NCBI RefSeq assembly: GCF_000171235.2
Contig: NZ_ABEA03000120.1
Coordinates: forward strand, 1-64,000
Reading direction: 5' to 3'
Source: Geminisphaera colitermitum TAV2
Lineage (GTDB): Bacteria > Verrucomicrobiota > Verrucomicrobiia > Opitutales > Opitutaceae
DNA length: 64,000 bases
Made by a program: the position numbers and the translations under genes. This document shows positions 49,835 through 57,928 of this stretch, piece after piece. The notes beneath the pieces are model-generated. The model saw nothing but the letters and a program-made list of their open reading frames with translations, made no database searches and had not been told where the DNA came from. Each line of letters starts with the position of its first letter. Position 1 is the first letter of the stretch.

Positions 49835-50494
49835 TTAAACGCTCTCCTTTCCGCCGCCAAAGCCGCGCCGCTCGAAGTGTTTCAGGCCATCAACGTATCG
49901 GGAATCCAATGACGCGCCGACGAAACGCAAAAAGGCATCCGTCTCCCCGGCGTCGCGGAACACGACAACAACCTGCGTGCCATCCTGCGTTTCCTTTGGC
50001 GTCGGATCGCCACCTTCACCGCCGGGCTCCGGCTCACCCTCGCCACCTTTTGCATCCGTCAGGAAATCCAGTTCTCCCGCCTCGAAGCCGAACTCCGGCA
50101 ACTCCTCCGGCCTGAACTCCTCCATGAGCTTGCCGAGCGCCTGCAAATCCCATTCGCCCATTGACGATGCGTTATTGAGGAAAACGTTAAGCTCTTTCTC
50201 CGTTCGCTCGTCCACGTCCACGGCGGCGACGGTAAGGCGGTAATCGCTGCGCCCCTCCAATTCATCGAGAATCGAAAGCCGCTGGTGTCCGCCGACCAGA
50301 TTGCCAGTTCGCCGGTTCCAGACGAACGCATTGACCAACCCCACGTCCTCAATCTTCGCCTTCAGGCGGCGGCGGGCCTCCGCCGTGATCCGGCGCGGGT
50401 TGTAGGGTGCGTTCGTGATCTGCCCCCGCTCGATCTCTTCGGGCAGGAACTTTTGCAACGCGGTGCGCTTGGGAGTGATCTTAACCTTGCCCAT
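49835..50494 (-). CDS. ParB-like nuclease domain protein (copy 1)
   Basis: NLVGGHQRLSILDELEGRSDYRLTVAAVDV; paralogous to the neighbour. Confidence 0.85.
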   Translation of the reverse strand: MGKVKITPKRTALQKFLPEEIERGQITNAPYNPRRITAEARRRLKAKIEDVGLVNAFVWNRRTGNLVGGHQRLSILDELEGRSDYRLTVAAVDVDERTEKELNVFLNNASSMGEWDLQALGKLMEEFRPEELPEFGFEAGELDFLTDAKGGEGEPEPGGEGGDPTPKETQDGTQVVVVFRDAGETDAFLRFVGASLDSRYVDGLKHFERRGFGGGKESV

Positions 50495-51146
50495 AAAAAT
50501 CCTGTCTGGCGATGGCCGCTTCGATTTCGGGAAACACCTTCACGATCTTCGCAAAGTCTGCCGGGAAGTGCTCCCGCACCTGCCGCAATTCCAGCGGTTC
50601 AAGCAGACCGAAACTGTGACCGAAAAGCTGGTAATCGACTGGCACCGGCAACCTGCGATGCTTCATGTAAGCGAAAATCTGGCGGTCGGAGTAGTCACCC
50701 ACCGGATACAAACGGCGGCTCTTCACATCAACGCCACCACAAGCCGAAATCATCCCGCGCCGTTCAAGCGAATCGTTCTTCTTCTGACCGTAGGCAAACC
50801 ACGTCGCGCCAGTCTTCGCCCGCAAATACGCCTCCACGTCAACAATCGTGAGGTCGGGCGTCTTGGCGGACAGATCGGAGCCGGGCCTGTAGTAGTTGAC
50901 CTGAAACGCCGTGCTCAGGCTCCAATGCGGAAGCCGGATAATTTCGATGCCGTAGCGCCGCTCCGCCTGCCGCAGGTAGGCATCCTGGAAGGACAGCCCC
51001 GGAACGACATACATGAAGAAGGCCGTCACCTTTTTGAAGTGACGGCAACAGAGGTCGAGCGCGACGATGCTGTCTTTCCCGGTCGAGAACCCTACGGCTG
51101 CTTGGTCGGACAGCGCCGCCGCCTGCTTGACGATGCGCGTAAGCAT
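50481..51146 (-). CDS. PAPS reductase / PP-loop ATPase-like protein
   Basis: AAVGFSTGKDSIVALDLC SGGKDS-type loop; FAYGQKKNDSLERRGM. Confidence 0.8.
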   Translation of the reverse strand: MLTRIVKQAAALSDQAAVGFSTGKDSIVALDLCCRHFKKVTAFFMYVVPGLSFQDAYLRQAERRYGIEIIRLPHWSLSTAFQVNYYRPGSDLSAKTPDLTIVDVEAYLRAKTGATWFAYGQKKNDSLERRGMISACGGVDVKSRRLYPVGDYSDRQIFAYMKHRRLPVPVDYQLFGHSFGLLEPLELRQVREHFPADFAKIVKVFPEIEAAIARQDFYGQG

Positions 51147-51157
51147 GGCGGCGAAAG

Positions 51158-51231
51158 TGGGAGCAGGGGAGGGAGTCGAACCCTCATCTCCACGTTATGA
51201 GCGTGGCAAGTTACCGTTACTCTACCCGGCT
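51158..51231 (-). tRNA. tRNA with CAU anticodon (Met/Ile2 type), CCA encoded
   Basis: Hand-folded cloverleaf AGCCGGG-TA-GAGT-AACGGTA-ACTT-G-CCACG-CTCATAA-CGTGG-AGAT-GAGGG-TTCGACT-CCCTC-CCCTGCT-C-CCA; one C-T mismatch at acceptor 4-69. Confidence 0.88.
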
Positions 51232-51410
51232 GCGAAAGATCAGCCGCGAGATGCGCGGTTTGCCCGTGCGGTGTTGCGGCGCGTGCCTCGCGCGAAGGTT
51301 CGGGCCGCGCGTGCGCGACGGTCATTGCGGTTGTTTTTTGGGCGGATTGTTGCTCGTGCCATATTGGGTGATCTCCAGTTAAAGGTTCACCCGATGCGCG
51401 ATTTCCACTG

Positions 51411-52313
51411 CTACGAGCCGCAGGGAAGTGCCAGACGGCGTGGCGGCGAGAAAAACGCCTCCGCCTCCGCGCGTGTTGCCACGCCATCGTAATGCTTCGC
51501 GAGCAGCCTCAGCGAGCAATGCCCCATTACCTTTACAGCTGGGCCGGGGTCGCCACGCAGCGCAACGAAGTATGTGGCGAAGGTGTGGCGAAGAATGTCA
51601 TGACCAAGTGTTACGCTTGCCCGCATTGCCGCCTCGCGTCGCTCGTGAATCCAGCGAGGGACATTAAGCGATTCGGGAGCCTTGCCTTTGGACAAACGCG
51701 GAATGATTTCGCCGCTGTCGCGCTGATAGAGCGCCAGTTGCGCCCAAAGGATTGTCGGCACGCCTTCGATGATGCGCTTGTATCCAGTTTTCGCCACATC
51801 AGGAGGAAGCATGATGTAGCGTTCCTTCACATGGATGTAATCCCATCGCATCCGGCAAACTTCGTAGGGCCGGATGCCAGCGAAGAGGGCAAGGGCGAAC
51901 GCCGGGCGGTATGCCTCCGAGGTGGCGAGATAGAAGGCGTGTGCTTCGTGAGGTTTGAAGAAGCAAACTCTATCTCCTTTGTCACGCGGCAGACGAGGCA
52001 ATACGGGCTTCCCCCACTCAGCATCAACATCCAGCTTAATCAGCCTCTCTGACCTTGCCCATCGAAGCAACGTAAGCAACTCCTCTGCGAAGCGGCGGCT
52101 CTTTTTCTCGGCAATTTCGCGAACGTCATCGCGGGTAAAGCTGTCGGCTTCACGATCTGCCTCTGCCATCTCTTTCTGTATCCGCTTCGAGAAAACATCG
52201 TAATTGACGAGCGTCATCCCGCGCAAGTCCAGGTCATTGCGGCTCTTGATAAACAGGGGGAGAATTTCGCCAAGCGTCTTGCGTTTTTTTTGGAAAAACG
52301 GGAACGAAATCAT
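51411..52313 (-). CDS. Tyrosine recombinase / integrase
   Basis: GIRPYEVCRMRWDYIHV (Arg), GHDILRHTFATYF (HxxR), VMGHCSLRLLAKHYDGVAT (GH..Y). Confidence 0.88.
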   Translation of the reverse strand: MISFPFFQKKRKTLGEILPLFIKSRNDLDLRGMTLVNYDVFSKRIQKEMAEADREADSFTRDDVREIAEKKSRRFAEELLTLLRWARSERLIKLDVDAEWGKPVLPRLPRDKGDRVCFFKPHEAHAFYLATSEAYRPAFALALFAGIRPYEVCRMRWDYIHVKERYIMLPPDVAKTGYKRIIEGVPTILWAQLALYQRDSGEIIPRLSKGKAPESLNVPRWIHERREAAMRASVTLGHDILRHTFATYFVALRGDPGPAVKVMGHCSLRLLAKHYDGVATRAEAEAFFSPPRRLALPCGS

Positions 52314-52804
52314 TTTTCCGCCTCCACTCTGAAGATGCCCAATTTGCCTTTCAGCGGAACGAAGGGCAACGGCCTCGCATTCCGCAACACATAGCCGAAC
52401 GGTCCATCAAACCACGGCGACGGGTGCGAGGTCACGCAATCGACAATTTCAGCAACGCCAACGATGCCGCCTAGCGGCGCGTGTTCTTCGCTCAAGTCTT
52501 GAGGGTATGGCCTGCCAAGGGCAGAGCCAATAAACTCCTCGTCCTCAATGTGAATCGGGTAAGGGTTCAGCCCAGAGTGAATCAGGACAGGGCCGCGGTA
52601 GTTCGTGCGCCGGGTTCGGTTTTCAACGTCCTTGAAACCATGCACAATGAGGAAAGACCACGGCTGACGGATCGAGAGAGCAACGCGCGGCAAGTCTGGA
52701 TGCTGCCGGAATAGTGCTGACAGCGTGCTGACACCAGACGGGCGGAGGGTGTCCAGCCTGTCGAGCGGATGAGGGGACGGGAGGGGGGATGGTGATATGT
52801 GCAT
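52310..52804 (-). CDS. ASCH domain protein
   Basis: ALSIRQPWSFLIVHGFKDVENRTRRTNYRGPVLIHSG. Confidence 0.8.
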   Translation of the reverse strand: MHISPSPLPSPHPLDRLDTLRPSGVSTLSALFRQHPDLPRVALSIRQPWSFLIVHGFKDVENRTRRTNYRGPVLIHSGLNPYPIHIEDEEFIGSALGRPYPQDLSEEHAPLGGIVGVAEIVDCVTSHPSPWFDGPFGYVLRNARPLPFVPLKGKLGIFRVEAEK

Positions 52805-52884
52805 GTTTGGTCGTTTGCGGAGCGCAGCAGGCCTGCTTTTTCTGCTTCATTGAAGAAAAAACGGATGCGTTTAAACGGCTCAAG

Positions 52885-52899
52885 GTATCAAAATGATAC
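52885..52899. promoter_or_regulatory. Operator-like inverted repeat O1
   Basis: GTATCA-AAA-TGATAC perfect dyad between divergent genes. Confidence 0.65.
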
Positions 52900-52950
52900 T
52901 TTAAGTTATTGAGCATCAGCACCTCATTCCGAGGGAAGAAATTTTTCCTT

Positions 52951-52977
52951 CACAAAGTGTCAAAATGATACATTGTG
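52951..52977. promoter_or_regulatory. Operator-like inverted repeat O2
   Basis: CACAA-A-GTGTCA-AAA-TGATAC-A-TTGTG; same core as O1 with one mismatch. Confidence 0.65.
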
Positions 52978-53031
52978 AAATTCAGCAGAGGCATTCCGCC
53001 AAAGCAAAAAACCGCAAACGACCATCAGCCA

Positions 53032-53346
53032 ATGAAACTGTCTATTACTCTGTATCAGGAGCCGCCTCGCAGCGGATTCTACAAGGCCAACATCTTTGGC
53101 CGCGTCGCAACCTTTGGCTCTCGCCAGCAAGGAATTGACGCGCTCATGGCCATGAGATTTCCGCTCTCAATCGAAGGGCGAATAGAGGAAGGAAGCTTCG
53201 GCGAAATCGTCGTCGTTGACACGCCACCATCCGGGCACGGCTTGCTGACTGGCGGCGAGCTGGCGACCGCCATGAGATTCGGGCAGGACTGCTTTGGCGG
53301 AGGACATCCGGGGCAGATCGAGCGGATCAACTGTCAGGGCGTCTGA
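53032..53346 (+). CDS. Hypothetical early phage protein
   Basis: Start MKLSITLYQEPP chosen because the CGCAAACGACCA leader lies just upstream. Confidence 0.55.
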   Translation: MKLSITLYQEPPRSGFYKANIFGRVATFGSRQQGIDALMAMRFPLSIEGRIEEGSFGEIVVVDTPPSGHGLLTGGELATAMRFGQDCFGGGHPGQIERINCQGV

Positions 53347-53393
53347 TGGTAGTTCCAGCACTGACGAGACCAATTTCACGCAAACGACCAACG

Positions 53394-54431
53394 ATGCAAT
53401 CCACCAAAAACCACCTCTCCACACCAATGAGCAAGAACCAAATCTTTGCTCTCATTGATGCCTATTTTGACGAGGGAAACGCAAACATCACTTTCACCAC
53501 TGATGCTGACGACGTTCGCCGCCACGTGACGAAGGAAATCGAAGCATTGGGATTCCTCACGAAAGCAATGGAGCACGTCAGCGGGGCCATTGGCCTCATC
53601 CAAAAGTCAGCCGCCAACGCCGAAAGCCTTGCCAAAGCCGCCGCTGACCTAGCCGCTCGCAAGTCAGGCGGAACCTTCACCGTCGAGATCAAGTCCGCCG
53701 ATAAGCCGACCGTGAAGGTCGAGAATCCGCACAAGCAGTTTGCCGACCTCCTCACCATCATCGCCGCTGGCTGCAACGCATACCTCGCCGGGCCTGCTGG
53801 TAGTGGCAAAACAACTGCCGCCGAACAGGTCGCGGGTGCGCTCAAGCTGCCGTTTCACTTCACCGGAGCGGTCGCGACAGAATGGCAGTTGACCGGATTC
53901 GTTGACGCGGGCGGCAAGTATCACTCCACGCCATTCCGCAAATGGACAGAAGAGGGCGGCGTTTTCCTTTGGGATGAAATCGACGCCAGCGATGCGCGCG
54001 CCCTGCTTCGCTTCAACGCTGCGCTTGCGAACGGCATCTGCGAGTTTCCAGACGGCAAAATCGTCCGCCTGCATGAGACGTGCGTTGCGATTGCCGCCGC
54101 CAACACCTACGGGCAGGGTGCGGATCGGCAATATGTTGGCCGCAATCAGTTGGACACCGCCTCGCTGGATCGCTTCGTTTTTCTCGGATGGAAATATGAC
54201 GAGGAATTAGAAACGCGCATCGCCGGAAATCTCGAATGGACGCGCCGCGTGCAAGCCATCCGCCGCGCGGTCGAGTCCATGAAGGTTCGGGCCGTCGTCT
54301 CGCCTCGCGCCAGCATCTACGGTGCGCGCCTCCTCGCGCAAGGCATGGATGCCGCCACCGCCGAAACGCTCACGGTCTGGAAGGGAATGGACGCCGCCAC
54401 GGTCGCGAAAGTTAAAGCTCAAATCCGCTGA
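53394..54431 (+). CDS. MoxR/CobS-like AAA ATPase
   Basis: AYLAGPAGSGKTTAAEQVAGAL (Walker A), GGVFLWDEIDASDARALLRFNAALAN (Walker B). Confidence 0.85.
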   Translation: MQSTKNHLSTPMSKNQIFALIDAYFDEGNANITFTTDADDVRRHVTKEIEALGFLTKAMEHVSGAIGLIQKSAANAESLAKAAADLAARKSGGTFTVEIKSADKPTVKVENPHKQFADLLTIIAAGCNAYLAGPAGSGKTTAAEQVAGALKLPFHFTGAVATEWQLTGFVDAGGKYHSTPFRKWTEEGGVFLWDEIDASDARALLRFNAALANGICEFPDGKIVRLHETCVAIAAANTYGQGADRQYVGRNQLDTASLDRFVFLGWKYDEELETRIAGNLEWTRRVQAIRRAVESMKVRAVVSPRASIYGARLLAQGMDAATAETLTVWKGMDAATVAKVKAQIR

Positions 54432-54434
54432 ATC

Positions 54435-55226
54435 ATGACAACGCACTTTGACAATTTTTCCGACTTCCTCACTTACGCGGAGCAAACCAGCTCTTGGAAC
54501 AATCGCCTCTCGTCTCGCAGCACAAAGGATACCAAGTGGTTTGGCACGTCGTCATTTGGTGCCGCAATGGACCTCGCCCGCAACGGATGGGGGGATGGGC
54601 GTGATTCCGTAGAAAAGACGCGCGCGCACTTCGCCAGCGTGATCGGCTCACGCGCTCGCCGGAAAATACTCACTCATGGCGTCCAAGGCCACATGCCGGA
54701 CGTTGGTGCATACCTCGCCGGGGAAGTTGAGAGCATGTTTTCAACTCAAACCATTGAGGACGATAGCACTGGTCGAATTATCCGTATGGTAGTTAACGGC
54801 ACCGCCTCCGGAGGAATTGACGCCGAGGCAATCATGTCGCGCGGCGCGCTAATTGTCGCATTGATCGACGCACTGGAATCGTCCGCCTTCAGCGTCGAAC
54901 TAACGATGGTTTTTCACGGCAACTGCGGCGGCGCAGATACAATGCAAACCATCCTCGCCAAGCGCGCGGGCGAACCGGTCGAGATTGACCGGCTGGCATT
55001 TTGCGTTGCCCACCCGTCGATGTTTCGCCGCCTGATTTTCTCCTGTTGGGAGCAAGACCACCACTACATGCAGGTAAATGGGTCTAGCTATGGCATGTGC
55101 GCCGAAGCCGAAGATGGGGGAGACATCTACCTGCCAAGCTCCGATCTCCGCGTCATTACCGATGGAGACGCCGTCCAATGGGTGCGTAACCATCTCGCGC
55201 CGCTCGGCATCACTTTCGACGAGTGA
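54435..55226 (+). CDS. DUF7192-like phage protein, partner of AAA ATPase
   Basis: TKWFGTSSFGAAMDLARNGWGDGRDSVEK motif; adjacent to AAA ATPase. Confidence 0.6.
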   Translation: MTTHFDNFSDFLTYAEQTSSWNNRLSSRSTKDTKWFGTSSFGAAMDLARNGWGDGRDSVEKTRAHFASVIGSRARRKILTHGVQGHMPDVGAYLAGEVESMFSTQTIEDDSTGRIIRMVVNGTASGGIDAEAIMSRGALIVALIDALESSAFSVELTMVFHGNCGGADTMQTILAKRAGEPVEIDRLAFCVAHPSMFRRLIFSCWEQDHHYMQVNGSSYGMCAEAEDGGDIYLPSSDLRVITDGDAVQWVRNHLAPLGITFDE

Positions 55227-55273
55227 GCGCAAGCCGCTCGTCACAACAAAAACCGCAAACGACCAAAAACATC

Positions 55274-55933
55274 ATGGGCAAAATTACCATAACATCAAAG
55301 CGAAGGGGAGCCACTGGCACGGCTTCGCCGTCCGCTGACCCCAAAGACCGCGAAGCATACTTGATGCGCGCGGCTGAATTGCTGCGCGAAGACTTCCGCG
55401 CTGCCGGTTCTGACATTCCGCCTGTCCGCCTCTCCGTTGGCTTTCCAAAGCGCGGCGGCAAATCGGCCATTGGCTCATGCTGGAAGCGCGAAGCGAGCAA
55501 GGATGGTGCTTTTCAAATTTTCATTTCTCCGGTCTTGGAGGACTCCATTGAGGCGCTGGCCGCGCTCGCACACGAGCTTTGCCACGCCTGCACGGATTGC
55601 ACCGGCCACGGCTCCGATTTTGGCCGCATCGCGCGCGCCATCGGCCTTGAGGGAAAGCTGACCGCAACCTACGCCGGGCCAAAGCTGACAGCGCGTTTAA
55701 ACGCTCTGATCGAGGGTGAGCTTGGCAAGTATCCGCACGCCGCGCTCACGCCGGAACAGTCGGGCGTGAAGAAACAGGGCACACGCCTCGTCAAGTGTGT
55801 GTGCGAAGAAAGCGGATACACCGTCCGCACAACGCGCCAGTGGCTCGTTCAATACGGACCGCCAATCTCGCCAGCGTCGAAAAAGCCGATGAAGGTCGAA
55901 GGCGTTGACGCGCTGGAAGGGGGTGCGGAATGA
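55274..55933 (+). CDS. SprT-like zinc metalloprotease
   Basis: ALAHELCHACTDCTGHGSDFGRI (HExxH...H) and C-terminal CVCEESGYTVRTTRQWL. Confidence 0.75.
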   Translation: MGKITITSKRRGATGTASPSADPKDREAYLMRAAELLREDFRAAGSDIPPVRLSVGFPKRGGKSAIGSCWKREASKDGAFQIFISPVLEDSIEALAALAHELCHACTDCTGHGSDFGRIARAIGLEGKLTATYAGPKLTARLNALIEGELGKYPHAALTPEQSGVKKQGTRLVKCVCEESGYTVRTTRQWLVQYGPPISPASKKPMKVEGVDALEGGAE

Positions 55934-56367
55934 GCGCAGAGGCAATTCCTTCGCCCGGCGACCATGTGCAAGGCACACACCTGCTTGGCGCGACCTATAC
56001 CGGGGTCATTCGCAGTCGCCGCCCCCATACTATCGACCGAGACACAACGATTTTTGAGATACTCTTCGATAAGCCAACCGAACTCGGGAAAAATGACGTG
56101 CGTGAATCAATTATCGTCAGCGCGACACCACCAACTTTCCATGGCGACACACAGTGGCAGGATGGGCATGGTGGATGGTTTCGTGTCATAGGACAGCACG
56201 GCCTCGCCGATGAACTGCGAAACCGGTTCGCACATTTTTACAAGCAGACGGACGGCACATATCGCTTTCCAAACTCCTGCGAGGGCGACCTTTTAAAAAT
56301 GACTGCTCGGCTTCTCGGGATTCTGCCAAGCGCACCTTCGTCGCCGCATATCACACATGACAATTGA
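55930..56367 (+). CDS. Hypothetical phage protein
   Basis: 145 aa ORF, overlapping start with upstream gene. Confidence 0.5.
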   Translation: MSAEAIPSPGDHVQGTHLLGATYTGVIRSRRPHTIDRDTTIFEILFDKPTELGKNDVRESIIVSATPPTFHGDTQWQDGHGGWFRVIGQHGLADELRNRFAHFYKQTDGTYRFPNSCEGDLLKMTARLLGILPSAPSSPHITHDN

Positions 56368-56662
56368 CGCCATGAATCAGATCGACACAACGGGCTCCAT
56401 GCCCAAAATCGCCGATACGTTGACCAACATCGAAAAACTCAAAATCCTTTGCGACCGCGAAGGATGGACCTCAACCGACGACGCCGGACCAAACATCGGC
56501 ATCACGCCCAGCACACTACGCAGCTACTTCAACGGCAACCGCAATCCAGGGAAGTTCACCGCCCTCTACATCGACAACCTCGTGCAAAGCTACGAGGCAG
56601 AGGGCCGAAAGGGGCTCCGCAAATTCGTGAAAGGTGCGGCCAAGATACTGACAGAATCCTGA
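56357..56662 (+). CDS. Small HTH-like protein (repressor/regulator candidate)
   Basis: DDAGPNIGITPSTLRSYFNGNRNPGKFTALYIDNLV. Confidence 0.5.
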   Translation: MTIDAMNQIDTTGSMPKIADTLTNIEKLKILCDREGWTSTDDAGPNIGITPSTLRSYFNGNRNPGKFTALYIDNLVQSYEAEGRKGLRKFVKGAAKILTES

Positions 56663-56684
56663 TCACACCTCCACCAAGACTCAC

Positions 56685-56716
56685 GCCCGACTCTCATCAT
56701 GGGGTCGGGCTTTTTT
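56685..56716 (+). terminator. Rho-independent terminator
   Basis: GCCCGAC-tctcatcatggg-GTCGGGC-TTTTTT. Confidence 0.85.
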
Positions 56717-57008
56717 GCGGCCTGATTTCAACCTCGTGAGTGTAACATGCGCGCGAACGTCACACACAGGAGAGGCGGTTGCTGCCGCGGAACCACAACA
56801 ACAATGGGCCGGGCAAAAAGATTCCTTGCCGGGGGTGGTATGAACCCCGCTGATGGCTGTATCAGTTCGCCCGATACGTAATCATTAGCCCTTCGACTAA
56901 CTGCCGCGCGCTGCGACTGTAGGCTTGACGGATTTCCGGCGTATCCCCCATTAGAATACTTGCCGCGTGCGCCGCGACGTTTGGCATTCGATCCTAAATC
57001 CATCCTCT

Positions 57009-57719
57009 TCAGTTACGCGATGGATCAGACGGTGGCGTGATCCCCTCCACGTTCGCCTTCGCGCGATGGACCTTCCGCATCAGGCTTCGCGTCTTCTCGC
57101 TGCGTCCGCCTCGTGCCGCGATGCCAAAGCGGTCGCGAAACTGGCAGGCGTAGCGGGAAAGGATCGTGTCCGTGCAGCCAAGGCGCTTCGACAGTTGGTG
57201 CATGGAGATGCCGTCGAGCGCGTCAGGCTTGAGAACCCATAGCGCCGCGATGGTGCGCAGGCCAACGGTGCGCGCGTCGGGCGGCTTCGGATGCGGGGTG
57301 CCCGCTGACAGGTCTGGCATCGTAAGCATGTGGCAGAACTCGCCGAGGCCATGCGCGAGGCTGGCGAAGTTCTCGCCGCCGTCCGGTTGTTGCGCAGCGC
57401 CCTCCGCTTCCTCCACGGCATCGTAATCGAAATCGACGTAATCGTGAGCGTGGCGGATCGGATGCAGTTCACGAGGGGCAGGGCAGTGGAGGGGCGCGTG
57501 TTGCTTTTTGTCGCTTCGCGTCGCTTTCTGTCGCTTCGTTATTTTTTTTCCGGTAGCCCGAAAATCGGGATGCGCAGTGAGCCAGGCACGCGCATCGGCC
57601 AGCGTGAACCGGCCTGCGAAGGCTGGCGCGAAACCGGCCTGCTGCATCCGATGGACGTAATGACGCGACCTGCCGAGCGCGGCGGCGAGTTCCTTGCGAG
57701 AGAGAAGACGATCGCTCAC
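57009..57719 (-). CDS. HTH phage regulatory protein
   Basis: LLSRKELAAALGRSRHYVHRMQQAGF N-terminal HTH; second HTH-like LSKRLGCTDTILSRYACQF. Confidence 0.6.
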   Translation of the reverse strand: MSDRLLSRKELAAALGRSRHYVHRMQQAGFAPAFAGRFTLADARAWLTAHPDFRATGKKITKRQKATRSDKKQHAPLHCPAPRELHPIRHAHDYVDFDYDAVEEAEGAAQQPDGGENFASLAHGLGEFCHMLTMPDLSAGTPHPKPPDARTVGLRTIAALWVLKPDALDGISMHQLSKRLGCTDTILSRYACQFRDRFGIAARGGRSEKTRSLMRKVHRAKANVEGITPPSDPSRN

Positions 57720-57928
57720 TGCGATCCTCTCCTTCCATTCTCGACACGCACGCAGCCGCGAATGCCTGCCGCTTTAAGCCATGCCTTGGCCCAATTGGTC
57801 TTTGTGTGGCAATCGGTGCAGACCATGCCGCCGATCTCGGAGTCGGGCCATGTTCCGGCGTCGGACATGCAGCAGGCGCAAAGGTAAACGAGCTTCCCGG
57901 ATGCTGTTTGGACAGGTGGCGTGGTCAT
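57716..57928 (-). CDS. Small zinc-finger-like protein
   Basis: LCACC...CTDCH Cys pairs. Confidence 0.5.
   Translation of the reverse strand: MTTPPVQTASGKLVYLCACCMSDAGTWPDSEIGGMVCTDCHTKTNWAKAWLKAAGIRGCVRVENGRRGSQ

Noticed and set aside
51158-51231. CAU tRNA as the prophage integration site
   Set aside because: Its 3' end faces the structural genes, the recombinase is on its 5' side, and the 28185 junction matches a different tRNA (Ala-type) 3' end.
56728-57003. 91 aa minus-strand ORF
   Set aside because: No motif, unusual composition, and it overlaps the three-hairpin region; treated as non-coding.
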